Below the pieces are notes generated by a model that saw only the letters and a program-made list of their open reading frames with translations, had not been told where the DNA came from and made no database searches. This document shows, piece after piece, positions 16,721 to 25,674 of a stretch of 64,000 nucleotides of DNA. The stretch spans positions 3,534,001 to 3,598,000 of the forward strand of contig NC_014393.1 in NCBI RefSeq assembly GCF_000145275.1. The letters run 5' to 3'. Each line of letters opens with the position of its first letter. Position 1 is the stretch's first letter. The DNA comes from Clostridium cellulovorans 743B. GTDB lineage: Bacteria > Bacillota > Clostridia > Clostridiales > Clostridiaceae. Both the position numbers and the translations under genes were made by a program.

Positions 16721-18157
16721 TTATAGCTTTTCACCATTGCTTTGGATAACATCTCTATACCAATAAAAACTCTTTTTAGGTATACGAGCTAAATCCTTTT
16801 CACTTTCCTCATCTCTGTTTACATAAACAAAACCATAACGTTTTTGGTAACCATTTAACCAACTTAATAAATCTGTAAATGACCACGTGCAGTAACCAAT
16901 AAGTTCTACTCCGTCTGTTATAGCTTCTTGACAAGCTTCAATGTGAGATCTTAAGTAATCAATTCTGTAATCATCAAATATTTGCTTGTCCTCAGTAAGT
17001 TTATCAAACTCACCTAAACCGTTTTCTGTAATTAGTACAGGCAATCCATATCTATTTGTAAGTCTTCTTAAACTGATTCTCAAACCTTCTGGATCGATTT
17101 CCCAATCCCAATTTGTTGCTTTAAGATTTGGATTTTTCTTAGTTTTGTATAGTCCTGGTACTCCTGATTCTTCAGTTGTTCCTTTTTTGCCTGAAGTGTT
17201 AACCTTTCCAGCACCAACGCCATCTAAAGGATTCATTTCATAAGTTTCTGATCTATAATAATTCATTCCTAAGAAGTCAGGTTTTCCTTGTTTCAAAAGC
17301 TCAAAGTCCCCTTCTTCTATAGTTGGGGTAAGTCCTTTTTCTTCAAGATAGTTCCAAATCGCTTTAGGATATTCACCATTACAATAAACTTCAAGCCACC
17401 AATGACTATTATACTCTTCTGCATTTTCATAAGCTAAGATATCTTCTGGTTTACATGAGAATGGATATGCTGGTGTATATGCAAAGCTTGGCCCAACTTT
17501 TCCATCAGGAACATATTGTTTAAAAGAACAGATAGCTTTAGCATTTGCTAAGTTTGCAATATGATTAGCTTCATACATTCTCTTTAAATCACTTACTCCT
17601 GGTGGGTGCATAGCTCCTCTATAACCATGACCTATAAATACGTTTTGTTCATTTAATGTAACCCAATACTTAACTCTGTCACCAAACTTTTTGAATAAGG
17701 TTACGCAATAATTATTAAAATCTTCTATAATTTCTCTTGACTCCCATGCACCATATAAATCCATAAGCTTCTGCGGAGCATCCCAGTGATAAATAGTTAC
17801 AATTGGTTCAATATTATACTTGATAAGTTCATTAATAAGGTTATCATAAAACTCTAAACCTTTTTCGTTTACTTCGCCTCTACCTTCTGGAAAAATTCTT
17901 GTCCACGCTATAGAGAATCTGTATGCCTTTAATCCCATTTCTGCCATTAAGGCAACGTCTTCTTTATATCTATGGTAGTGATCTACTGCTACATCACCGT
18001 TAGTGTTTTTGTAAGTACGATTCTCTGCTCTAACATATTCATCCCATACAGAAATCCCTTTACCATCTTCGTTATAGGCACCTTCTATTTGGTATGCTGC
18101 TGTTGCAGATCCCCAAAGAAAATTTTTCGGGAATGGCTTCAAATGCTTGTGTATCAC
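16721..18157 (-). CDS. 6-phospho-beta-glucosidase (GH1)
   Basis: Glycoside hydrolase family 1 enzyme of about 478 residues, expected to cleave phosphorylated cellobiose or aryl-glucosides brought in by the PTS next door. Visible are FPKNFLWGSATAAYQIEGA at the N-terminus, the acid/base glutamate in WVTLNEQN, NYYRSE, the nucleophile in VLITENGLG, and the C-terminal WSFTDLLSWLNGYQKRYGFV. An ATG at 18175 opens the frame, but the predicted transcription start falls on it. GAAAGGAG lies 8 nt before a GTG at 18157, so I use that (ATG 18163 is the alternative). It is the first gene of the operon. Preference for phospho-sugars is inferred from the operon. Confidence 0.92.
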   Translation of the reverse strand: MIHKHLKPFPKNFLWGSATAAYQIEGAYNEDGKGISVWDEYVRAENRTYKNTNGDVAVDHYHRYKEDVALMAEMGLKAYRFSIAWTRIFPEGRGEVNEKGLEFYDNLINELIKYNIEPIVTIYHWDAPQKLMDLYGAWESREIIEDFNNYCVTLFKKFGDRVKYWVTLNEQNVFIGHGYRGAMHPPGVSDLKRMYEANHIANLANAKAICSFKQYVPDGKVGPSFAYTPAYPFSCKPEDILAYENAEEYNSHWWLEVYCNGEYPKAIWNYLEEKGLTPTIEEGDFELLKQGKPDFLGMNYYRSETYEMNPLDGVGAGKVNTSGKKGTTEESGVPGLYKTKKNPNLKATNWDWEIDPEGLRISLRRLTNRYGLPVLITENGLGEFDKLTEDKQIFDDYRIDYLRSHIEACQEAITDGVELIGYCTWSFTDLLSWLNGYQKRYGFVYVNRDEESEKDLARIPKKSFYWYRDVIQSNGEKL

Positions 18158-18181
18158 ATTCATCACTCCTTTCATGTTCTT

Positions 18182-18210
18182 ATTGTATTCTTTTCAATAA
18201 GTCATGTAAA
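18182..18210 (-). promoter_or_regulatory. Candidate promoter of the beta-glucoside PTS operon
   Basis: Minus-strand -35 TTTACA (18205-18210), 17-nt spacer, -10 TACAAT (18182-18187). Transcription should start near 18175. This rules out the most upstream ATG as start of the glucosidase. Confidence 0.6.
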
Positions 18211-18217
18211 GGTTTTG

Positions 18218-18234
18218 ATGTTATTAAATAACAT
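18218..18234. promoter_or_regulatory. 17-bp palindrome, candidate operator of the PTS operon
   Basis: ATGTTATT-A-AATAACAT, a perfect palindrome with 8-bp arms, lies 7 bp upstream of the -35 box. The position favours binding by an activator; the RpiR-family regulator encoded just upstream is the obvious candidate. Confidence 0.5.
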
Positions 18235-18318
18235 TTATTCTGTAATGTAACTATGTACGCATAAAAAACACCTTGTTACATGTAGGATATACGAAAACTG
18301 TATATTTTATGAAATTCC

Positions 18319-19077
18319 CTATAATTCGCGGTTATTCATAAGTTCATGAACCTTCTTAGCTATGGTCTCGACAATAAATATCGATGGTACTTGTGATGTA
18401 ATATCCCTATATTCTAATCCATTATCAGCAAAACTTTCTTGTTGAATATAGTAAGATATATTGACATCTGCCATCTTTGATAATGGTGAACTCTTCCTAT
18501 TAGTTACACTTATTATCTTACTTCCTCTTTCTTTAAATATATTTGTGAGTCTTAATATCGAATCACTCTCACCAGAAACTGAAATAGCAATAGTCACACT
18601 ATTCTTTATAATGTCACCGGTTAATGGATAGTACGGATCATCTATGTACAAAGCAAATTTACCCAAACTTGATAGATATCTTGCTCCATAACCAGAACTA
18701 TGACCTGAATTACCGATACCTATAAACAACACATTTTCTTGTTCATGAATCAATTTTGCAGCTTTGTTCATAGCATCATCTAAATCGCCATTTACAACTC
18801 TTTCTAAAAAGTCCTCAAGGATTCCTGTACTAAGCATTAGTTTAGAATCATTTCTTTTGTACTCCTTTAGGTATAACTTTAGCATTGTCTTAAAATCAGA
18901 ATATCCTTCACAACCCATTGCTTTACAAAATCTTATGATAGTAGTAGTTGAAACATGAGTTTCCTGGGCTAATTCTCTTATCCTCATATAAACTACTTTC
19001 TCCATATTTTCACTTATATACCTATAAAGTTGCAATTCCAAGTCATTAAGGTTATTTACGTTTCCAACATTAAACAT
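18319..19077 (-). CDS. RpiR/MurR-family regulator (HTH + SIS)
   Basis: Transcriptional regulator of 252 residues. Residues 1-75 form the RpiR-type helix-turn-helix (MRIRELAQETHVSTTTIIRF, then CKAMGCEGYSDFK). Residues about 110-245 form a SIS sugar-phosphate isomerase domain (NVLFIGIGNSGHSSGYGARY, ITIAISVSGESDSI) that senses a phosphosugar. It is upstream of and co-oriented with the beta-glucoside PTS operon, so it probably controls it through the palindrome at 18218-18234, responding to a beta-glucoside phosphate. A GGGAGG site precedes the ATG. Confidence 0.9.
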   Translation of the reverse strand: MFNVGNVNNLNDLELQLYRYISENMEKVVYMRIRELAQETHVSTTTIIRFCKAMGCEGYSDFKTMLKLYLKEYKRNDSKLMLSTGILEDFLERVVNGDLDDAMNKAAKLIHEQENVLFIGIGNSGHSSGYGARYLSSLGKFALYIDDPYYPLTGDIIKNSVTIAISVSGESDSILRLTNIFKERGSKIISVTNRKSSPLSKMADVNISYYIQQESFADNGLEYRDITSQVPSIFIVETIAKKVHELMNNREL

Positions 19078-19412
19078 ATATACCTCCCTATCTGTTATTT
19101 AGATGTCTCTTCAAGCTTATGATATCTTTATTAATTAATTAATAATATAGCATATAATTGCAATTAAGTTAAACATTATTATTCTATCACGAATTGTAAT
19201 CATTTACAACGGTTTCACGCCGCAACACCAAAGGATTCTACTCCTTTTTTATCCCACTATTTACTTTTTTCTTTACGCTTCTCTAAAATCCATAGGGTCT
19301 CTATATAAATATTGAGTTATAATTTATTAACCTCTTAGTTTCTTTTAGTTTTTAAGGATTCATAAATCAATTTCTTCAATTAGAAACCCTATATTTTTCT
19401 AAAGTATCACAC
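19078..19412. other. Intergenic region upstream of the RpiR gene
   Basis: This 335-bp stretch holds a weak minus-strand promoter-like pair for the regulator (TTAACT, 17 nt, TATATT) near 19140-19175. A short inverted repeat TTGTAA/TTACAA lies near 19195-19210. I see no gene. Confidence 0.4.
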
Positions 19413-20264
19413 TTAACCTTGTTCTTGTCCGCCTATAAACATAGCAATTAATATTAATACAGCTCCAATTCCAGCTCTTAATGAAAGCATATCTCCTATA
19501 AATAAAGAGAAAAAAACACCAAATACTGGTTCACACAAATAAATCACTGCTGCATGAGCTGGATTTATTAATGGTTGCATTTTATTTTGCATAACCATAG
19601 CAAATCCACTTCCTAATAATCCCGTTACAAGTATACACAAAATTACACTAGTACTAGTATAGTCTATATGGTATCCCTCTTGCAGAAAAGCTACAGGTGT
19701 AGCTAGAATACTCATGGTTATAAGTTCTACCATTGCTAAAGTTATTCCATCAAAGCTACTTCCAAACTTATCTACTAAAAGCATCTGCACTGAAAACACT
19801 AAAGCACATAACAAAGTTAATATATCTCCGATATTAATTCCTGCATCACCATTATAGGTCATTAATATGAGTCCAATGATTGAAATAACTATCGACATAA
19901 CCATTCTTCTTGTTGGCGGTTTTTTATAAATGATAATCATAAATATAGGCACAAAAATAACACTAAAACCTGTAATAAAACTCGATTTACTCGGAGTAGT
20001 GTATAACATACCTCCTGTTTGTAAAAAACTCCCTACCATTAGTGCGATAGCAATCAATACCCCTGCTTTTATTGTCTTCCAATTTATAATACTTATTCTC
20101 TTTCTAAAAATAATTATTAACATCAATGAAGCAAGTAAGCTTCGAACAGAAACCAGGGTATATGGACCTATTCCGCCTAATGCTAAACTAGTTAACGGAA
20201 ACCCCAACCCCCATATAGCAGTTAATAGTACTAATATGATTTGAGCCTTTAATTCTTTCCTCAT
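19413..20264 (-). CDS. DMT/EamA-family transporter
   Basis: Inner-membrane protein of 283 residues with ten hydrophobic segments arranged as two EamA repeats. The first repeat opens LVLLTAIWGLGFPLTSLAL and the second (about residue 145 on) ILTLLCALVFSVQMLLVDKF. The conserved PAHAAVIYLCEPVFGVFFS of drug/metabolite exporters is present near 240. Substrate is unknown; amino acids or metabolites are usual for the family. The gene stands alone and is divergent from the cold-shock gene. Confidence 0.88.
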   Translation of the reverse strand: MRKELKAQIILVLLTAIWGLGFPLTSLALGGIGPYTLVSVRSLLASLMLIIIFRKRISIINWKTIKAGVLIAIALMVGSFLQTGGMLYTTPSKSSFITGFSVIFVPIFMIIIYKKPPTRRMVMSIVISIIGLILMTYNGDAGINIGDILTLLCALVFSVQMLLVDKFGSSFDGITLAMVELITMSILATPVAFLQEGYHIDYTSTSVILCILVTGLLGSGFAMVMQNKMQPLINPAHAAVIYLCEPVFGVFFSLFIGDMLSLRAGIGAVLILIAMFIGGQEQG

Positions 20265-20605
20265 TATTTTCTCCTTTGCTTTTTTCCTTTAAAAGTTCGA
20301 CTTTTGCATACTACAAGACGTGATATTTATACTATAATAATTCCATTAACTCTTCAGTAAATATTATAACATTTTTCGGCTTCAAAAACATGAATTGAAA
20401 ATAATTCCATTGCAAAAGTGTATACATTCGAACAATTGATTTATAATAATACAGTTACTAAAAAAACTATTAAAAAAGTAATATTTTTAATAAAAATTTT
20501 TTGTTATTTTTTTTATATTGTGATATACTAATATATAAAGAACACGTTTGTGATATAAAAATTTATATATCAGCAATACTGCGTGTTAACTTAGGAGGAT
20601 ATTTC
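20265..20605. other. Divergent intergenic region, DMT transporter / cold-shock gene
   Basis: This 341-bp AT-rich region holds the cold-shock promoter (20501-20529), its leader of about 70 nt and a TAGGAGGAT ribosome-binding site at 20592-20600. The rest shows no gene or clear signal. Confidence 0.5.
20501..20529 (+). promoter_or_regulatory. Candidate promoter of the cold-shock gene
   Basis: -35 TTGTTA (20501-20506), 17-nt T-rich spacer, -10 TATACT (20524-20529). It gives a leader of about 70 nt. Long structured leaders are usual for csp mRNAs. Confidence 0.5.
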
Positions 20606-20812
20606 ATGAAAACTGGTACAGTAAAATGGTTTAATCAAGAAAAAGGCTTTGGTTTTATCGAAGTAGAAGGAGAAAATGACGTTTTCGTTCACTTTAGCGC
20701 TATTCAAAGCGACAGCCCAAGAAAAAATCTTGAAGAAGGCGAAAAAGTTGAATTCGAAGTAGAGCAAGGACCAAAAGGTCTTCAAGCTGCTAACGTTGTA
20801 AAGTTAGGCTAA
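20606..20812 (+). CDS. Cold-shock protein (CspA family)
   Basis: Small single-stranded nucleic-acid-binding protein of 68 residues with one OB-fold cold-shock domain. RNP1 is KGFGFIEV and RNP2 is VFVHFSAI; the start MKTGTVKWFNQEKGFGF is standard. An upstream extension of the frame is open but has no ribosome-binding site, while TAGGAGGAT lies just before the ATG at 20606. It acts as an RNA chaperone in the cytoplasm. It is monocistronic with its own promoter and terminator. Confidence 0.95.
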   Translation: MKTGTVKWFNQEKGFGFIEVEGENDVFVHFSAIQSDSPRKNLEEGEKVEFEVEQGPKGLQAANVVKLG

Positions 20813-20859
20813 TCTAGCTTTTCTAATAGTAAATTTAAAATTTAACTATTAAGTATAAT

Positions 20860-20884
20860 ACCACCTTATTTAAGGTGGTTTTTA
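20860..20884 (+). terminator. Terminator of the cold-shock gene
   Basis: The stem CCACCTTA (20861-20868) with TAAGGTGG (20871-20878) is followed by a T-run. Confidence 0.75.
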
Positions 20885-21003
20885 TATTGTTTTTTATCTC
20901 TATGAGAACTACATTTTTTGCCAGTTCATGATAACACCTTAATTTTTCACTATAAGAAAACTCATTTTTCACTTTAAAAGAATTTTTAATTTCTACCCAT
21001 AAT

Positions 21004-21045
21004 AAAAAGAAGTTGCCACAAAATATTTTTGGACAACTTCTTTTT
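21004..21045 (-). terminator. Terminator of the MarR-ABC operon
   Basis: A 12-bp stem (21004-21015 with 21034-21045) with T-rich ends, immediately after the second ABC gene. Confidence 0.75.
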
Positions 21046-21051
21046 TCTATT

Positions 21052-23232
21052 TTAAATAGCTTCTTCTACTAAATTTGATCCAGTAAATTGGCTATTATAT
21101 AAATCAGCGTAGAATCCACCTTTTTCAAGAAGTTCATTATGAGTTCCTTGTTCTATTACAGTTCCATGATTCATAACTAAGATTAAATCCGCATTTTTTA
21201 TTGTTGATAATCTATGAGCTATTACGAAACTTGTTCTTCCTTCCATCAAGTGGTTCATTGCCTTTTGTATATAAACCTCTGTTCTTGTATCTACACTACT
21301 TGTAGCTTCATCAAGGATTAATATCGATGGATTTGCTATAATAGCTCGTGCTATTGTTAACAATTGTTTTTGTCCTTGAGAAATATTTGAAGCCTCTTCG
21401 TTCAATATTGTATCGTAACCTTGAGGAAGCGTCTTTATAAAATGATGAGCATGTGCTGCTTTAGCTGCATTTATTATTTGCTCTTCTGTTGCATCCTCAC
21501 AAGAATATTTAATATTATCTCTTATAGTTCCATTAAACAACCAAGTATCTTGAAGTACCATACCAAACATAGTTCTTAAATCCCCACGATTTAATGATTT
21601 TATATCTACTCCATCAATAGTTATCTTTCCATTATTTAATTCATAGAAACGCATAAGAAGGTTAACAAGAGTTGTTTTACCAGCACCAGTTGGTCCTACT
21701 ATTGCAACAGTTTGACCTGGTTTTGCTGTAATATTCATGTTTTCTATAAGCTTTACATCTTCTTTATAACTAAAATCAACATTTTCAAAGTTAACTAAGC
21801 CTTTAGGCTTATCAATTGCTTTGGTAGTGTTTTCATCTGGTATTTGTTCTTCCTCATCAAGCACTTCAAAAACACGCTCTGCAGCAGCCACAGTTGATTG
21901 AAGTATATTTGCTATATTAGCTGTTTGAACTATCGGCATTGTAAATTGTCTTGAATATTGTATAAATGCTTGTATATCACCAACTGTTATCTTTCCGTTA
22001 ACAGCTCTTAAACCACCAACTATACATACAAAAACATAACCTAGATTACCAACAAAGTTTAACAGTGGCATTATTATCCCTGAAATAAATTGTGATTTCC
22101 ATCCTGAATCATATAGTTCATCATTTAGCTTATCAAATTGTTCTATAGACTTTTTCTCATGTCCAAAAGCTTTAACGATGTTATGACCAGTGTACATTTC
22201 TTCAACATGCCCATTGATTTGTCCTAAAGTTTTTTGTTGTGCTTTAAAATATCCTTGAGATTTTTTAGCTATCATTTGCGTTATGATAACACTTACTGGT
22301 AAAGTTACTACTGCAATCAATGTCATCACTGGGCTTATAGAAAGCATCATGATAAATATACCAATTATAGTAACTACTGAAGTTATAAGTTGAGTTAAAC
22401 TTTGTTGAAGTGTACTTCCTACAGTATCTAAATCATTAGTTACACGGCTCAATACTTCCCCATGTGTACGTGCATCAAAATACTTAAGTGGTAGCTTTGT
22501 GAATTTTTCATTTACATCTTTACGCATCTCATAAACAGTTTTTTGAGATACTCCAGACATCAAATATTGTTGTATAAACCCAAATATCGCACTTATTACA
22601 TATAAGCATATTAAAAATAGGATTATATCTGAAATATACTTAAAATCTATACTTGGTTTATTATCATCAAATATTGAATTTAATTTATCAATATCTGCAG
22701 AAGCCATAGAATTTTTAACAGATTCAACTTCACTTTCATCCAGATACTTATTTAATATTTCATTGGCTTTATCCACTTTTTCTTGATTTTCAGGAGTATT
22801 AGCCGTAGCTGCTGCTTCCTTCATCGCCTTTTGCGATTCTGCTTTTATTATTTCTGCTTGTTCTGGATGTTGACTAATTTTTTCTTGGATAGCTTTATTC
22901 TGCTCTTCCATAGCAGTTTTCTGCTGTTCAGTTGCTTCAATTACTCCCTTTGAGACAGCACTGTATTCAAATTTTGCAATTACACCTTCAAAAAGTTTTG
23001 TTGTAGCTCTTCCCATTACCTTTGGACTGTAAATACTAAAAATAGTACTCAATATAGCAAAAATTAGTACAACAATTAACGTTCCTTTTCTAGGAGATAA
23101 ATATTTTAAAAGTCTTCTAAAAGTACCTTTAAAATCCTTTGCTTTTTCAACTGGTCTTCCAATTGTACCTCCTGGACCACCATGACCTGGTCCACCTTGT
23201 CTTTTTTCTTTGCTCATCTTTTCTTCACTCAT
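21052..23232 (-). CDS. ABC exporter half-transporter with intact catalytic site and extracellular insert
   Basis: Membrane-ATPase half-transporter of 726 residues, about 140 longer than usual. The N-terminus is rich in Gly, Pro and His (GGPGHGGPGG). After the first membrane segment (about 51-69) comes an insert of about 120 residues (78-197), rich in Glu, Lys, Ala and Gln, probably an extracellular coiled coil. The nucleotide domain has Walker A GPTGAGKTT, Walker B ILILDEATSSVD and switch IAHRLST, so the catalytic glutamate and histidine are intact. Its signature is altered (ISQGQ instead of LSGGQ), as expected opposite the degenerate site of its partner. It overlaps the partner gene by 4 nt. 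Confidence 0.92.
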   Translation of the reverse strand: MSEEKMSKEKRQGGPGHGGPGGTIGRPVEKAKDFKGTFRRLLKYLSPRKGTLIVVLIFAILSTIFSIYSPKVMGRATTKLFEGVIAKFEYSAVSKGVIEATEQQKTAMEEQNKAIQEKISQHPEQAEIIKAESQKAMKEAAATANTPENQEKVDKANEILNKYLDESEVESVKNSMASADIDKLNSIFDDNKPSIDFKYISDIILFLICLYVISAIFGFIQQYLMSGVSQKTVYEMRKDVNEKFTKLPLKYFDARTHGEVLSRVTNDLDTVGSTLQQSLTQLITSVVTIIGIFIMMLSISPVMTLIAVVTLPVSVIITQMIAKKSQGYFKAQQKTLGQINGHVEEMYTGHNIVKAFGHEKKSIEQFDKLNDELYDSGWKSQFISGIIMPLLNFVGNLGYVFVCIVGGLRAVNGKITVGDIQAFIQYSRQFTMPIVQTANIANILQSTVAAAERVFEVLDEEEQIPDENTTKAIDKPKGLVNFENVDFSYKEDVKLIENMNITAKPGQTVAIVGPTGAGKTTLVNLLMRFYELNNGKITIDGVDIKSLNRGDLRTMFGMVLQDTWLFNGTIRDNIKYSCEDATEEQIINAAKAAHAHHFIKTLPQGYDTILNEEASNISQGQKQLLTIARAIIANPSILILDEATSSVDTRTEVYIQKAMNHLMEGRTSFVIAHRLSTIKNADLILVMNHGTVIEQGTHNELLEKGGFYADLYNSQFTGSNLVEEAI

Positions 23233-24962
23233 GCCAATTCCTCCTCTGAAAGTTGAGAGGAAACAATCTCTCTATATACCTCGTTTCCTTGTAACAATTC
23301 TTTGTGAGTTCCCATTCCTACTATTTTGCCATCTTCTAATACTATTATTCTATCTGCGTCCATAACTGTAGTTACTCTTTGGGCAACTATTATTACTGTA
23401 GCGTCCTTTGTTTCACCTTTAAGAGCAGCTCGTAATTTAGCATCTGTTTTAAAATCCAAAGCTGAAAAGCTATCATCAAATACATATATTTCAGGCTTTC
23501 TTATTAATGCTCTAGCTATTGAAAGACGTTGTTTCTGTCCTCCAGAAACATTATTTCCACCTTGTGCAATGTATGAATCATAACCTTCGCCAAGTTCTGA
23601 TATGAAGGACTCCGCTTGAGCAACCTTTGCTGCATGAGCTATTTCAATATCTGTAGCATCTTCTTTTCCATATCTAAGGTTTTCTTTAATAGTGCCACTA
23701 AATAGGACTGCTTTTTGTGGAACAAGCCCTATTTTCTTTCTTAATGTTTCTTGAGACATTTCTTTTACACTAACACCATCAACAAGTATATCTCCCTTTT
23801 CAACATCATAAAATCTTGGAATAAGGTTTACTAGAGTTGATTTTCCAGAGCCTGTACCACCTATAATAGCAGTAGTTTCCCCTGGCTTAGCACTAAAAGA
23901 TATATTTTCAAGTACCGATTCCTCAGCACCAGGATATCTAAAGGTTACATCCTTAAATTCAATATACCCTTGCATTGAACTTCCATTCTTAGTTCTATTT
24001 ATATCTTTTATCTCTAATTCTGTATCAAGAACTTCATTAATTCTTTGTGATGAAGCTTGAGCACGTGGTACTAAAACAAACATCATTGTAAGCATTAATA
24101 TTGAAAACATCATTTGCATTATATATTGGATAAATGCTAGTAATGACCCTACTTGCATATCTCCAGTATCAATTCTCTTGCCGCCAAACCATAAAATACA
24201 AATAGTTGTAAGATTAAATATTAACATTAGAACTGGCATTAATATAGACATAATCTTATTAACCTTAATATTTGTATCTGTAAGATCTTCATTAGCTTTA
24301 TCAAATCTAACTTTTTCATATTCAACTTTGTTAAATGCTCTTATTACTCTCATCCCTGTAAGATTTTCACGAAGTACTAAATTAAGTTTATCTACTTTTG
24401 ATTGGATAATCTTAAATAGAGGAAGAGCTTTTACCATAATAAGTCCAATTACCACAGCAATAACGGGAATTACAACCAAAATAACCCAAGACAATCCTGA
24501 ATCTTCTTTTATTGCCATAATCGCTGCACCTATACTCATAATTGGTGCGTAAAGCATCATTCTAAGTATCATTATTGCAACTTGCTGGATTTGAGTAATG
24601 TCATTAGTAGTTCTTGTAATAAGTGATGCTGTTCCAATTTTATCCACTTCATTTAATGAAAATTCTTCAACTTTATGAAAAACCTCTTTTCGTAAAATTG
24701 TTCCAAAACCTACGGCACTTTTTGTAGCCAGTAAAGTTGCCAAAATAGCAGCAATTCCACTTAATCCAGACACAAGAATCATTCTTATTCCTGTTTGCCA
24801 AATATAAGAATTGTCTCCATCTACAATACCCTTATTAATTATATCTGACATTAGGGTTGGCAGATATAATTCAGCTATTGCTTGTGTAAAAAGCAGTGCC
24901 AAGATAGCAACTACATGAAATTTGTACGGCTTTAAATACCTTAATAATTTTATCATCGGCAA
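23229..24962 (-). CDS. ABC exporter half-transporter with degenerate ATP site
   Basis: Partner half-transporter of 577 residues: six membrane segments then a nucleotide domain. Walker A GGTGSGKST and the signature NVSGGQKQRLSIARA are canonical. Walker B ends in Asp instead of the catalytic Glu (VFDDSFSALD) and the switch histidine is Gln (IIVAQRVTT). The same two substitutions mark the degenerate half of heterodimeric exporters such as TM287/288. So this protein and the 726-residue one form one transporter with a single hydrolytic site. It starts 17 nt after the MarR gene, so drug or stress-inducible export is likely. Confidence 0.93.
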   Translation of the reverse strand: MPMIKLLRYLKPYKFHVVAILALLFTQAIAELYLPTLMSDIINKGIVDGDNSYIWQTGIRMILVSGLSGIAAILATLLATKSAVGFGTILRKEVFHKVEEFSLNEVDKIGTASLITRTTNDITQIQQVAIMILRMMLYAPIMSIGAAIMAIKEDSGLSWVILVVIPVIAVVIGLIMVKALPLFKIIQSKVDKLNLVLRENLTGMRVIRAFNKVEYEKVRFDKANEDLTDTNIKVNKIMSILMPVLMLIFNLTTICILWFGGKRIDTGDMQVGSLLAFIQYIMQMMFSILMLTMMFVLVPRAQASSQRINEVLDTELEIKDINRTKNGSSMQGYIEFKDVTFRYPGAEESVLENISFSAKPGETTAIIGGTGSGKSTLVNLIPRFYDVEKGDILVDGVSVKEMSQETLRKKIGLVPQKAVLFSGTIKENLRYGKEDATDIEIAHAAKVAQAESFISELGEGYDSYIAQGGNNVSGGQKQRLSIARALIRKPEIYVFDDSFSALDFKTDAKLRAALKGETKDATVIIVAQRVTTVMDADRIIVLEDGKIVGMGTHKELLQGNEVYREIVSSQLSEEELA

Positions 24963-24979
24963 TCATCTCCTGTTCTATT

Positions 24980-25417
24980 TTATACTTTATTTTTTGCTTC
25001 ATTTAGTAATCTTTCTAAAATACCTATGGTTTCAACTATCTTTTCTAATTCTTCTTCAGAAGCTTTATGCAATATATTATCTAAAAAATCCTCCTGAGCT
25101 TTAAAGTTGTCACAGGCACTATTTTTAAATTCAGGATGTAGCTTTACGTAAACTACCCTTCTATCTTCCTCACTTCTAATTCTTTCTAGTATATTCTGTT
25201 TTTCTAACCTATCTATTATTCCTGACACAGTACTGTTAGATAAACCCAAAGCTTCACTTAACTCACTAACCTTCATTTGATTATTTTTACCCACCATATG
25301 TATCATCATACCTTGGGTTGCTGTAATATTCATATGTCCTTTAGGTTTTATAATAGTTTGTTTAACAAGTGCAACTATCTTATACAATAGTTTCCTTACT
25401 TCAATAATGTCCTCCAT
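24980..25417 (-). CDS. MarR-family regulator of the ABC exporter operon
   Basis: Winged-helix regulator of about 145 residues. The recognition region is MKVSELSEALGLSNSTVSG, followed by IIDRLEKQNILERIRSEEDRR, whose RSEEDRR wing is typical of MarR. The frame can be extended to a GTG at 25492, adding a five-residue repeat (EINVS/EINAN), but the predicted transcription start is at about 25492, so that start would be leaderless. I use the ATG at 25417, preceded by AGGTGAAGA. It is the first gene of an operon with both ABC half-transporters and probably represses it. Confidence 0.9.
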   Translation of the reverse strand: MEDIIEVRKLLYKIVALVKQTIIKPKGHMNITATQGMMIHMVGKNNQMKVSELSEALGLSNSTVSGIIDRLEKQNILERIRSEEDRRVVYVKLHPEFKNSACDNFKAQEDFLDNILHKASEEELEKIVETIGILERLLNEAKNKV

Positions 25418-25434
25418 TTCTTCACCTACTAAAA

Positions 25435-25494
25435 TTATTTCGCTTACGTTTATTTCGTTCGCGTTTATTTCGCTTACGTTTATTTCGTACACAA
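25435..25494 (-). repeat. Four 15-bp tandem direct repeats in the marR leader
   Basis: Units at 25435-25449, 25450-25464, 25465-25479 and 25480-25494. On the minus strand the unit is ACGTAAGCGAAATAA. Units 1 and 3 are identical, unit 2 has a few changes, and unit 4 matches over its first 9 bases on the + strand. They fill the space between the promoter and the ribosome-binding site of marR. They may be operator sites or an mRNA element. Confidence 0.85.
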
Positions 25495-25498
25495 ACTA

Positions 25499-25527
25499 AT
25501 TTTATTATCACTTTAACCTTCTGTCAA
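25499..25527 (-). promoter_or_regulatory. Promoter of the MarR-ABC operon
   Basis: Minus-strand -35 TTGACA (25522-25527), 17-nt spacer, -10 TAAAAT (25499-25504). The start point is expected near 25492, at the edge of the tandem repeats. Confidence 0.7.
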
Positions 25528-25573
25528 TATATTTTACACAAAATACATTTAATATATATCCAAAGAAAAATTA

Positions 25574-25601
25574 AAAACAGCCTAACTCAAAAGGCTGTTT
25601 T
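25574..25601 (-). terminator. Terminator of the hydrolase gene
   Basis: A 10-bp stem, AAAACAGCCT (25574-25583) with AGGCTGTTTT (25592-25601), with an 8-nt loop and T-rich end, downstream of the hydrolase gene. Confidence 0.7.
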
Positions 25602-25674
25602 ACAAATAACTATTCTATTAAGTTTTTTTGAGTTCTCTAGTCTATTTTTTAAATTATGTGACTTGGTAAATATT

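Noticed and set aside
25418..25492. N-terminal extension of MarR with EINVS repeats
   Set aside because: The GTG at 25492 coincides with the predicted transcription start, while a good ribosome-binding site precedes the ATG at 25417.
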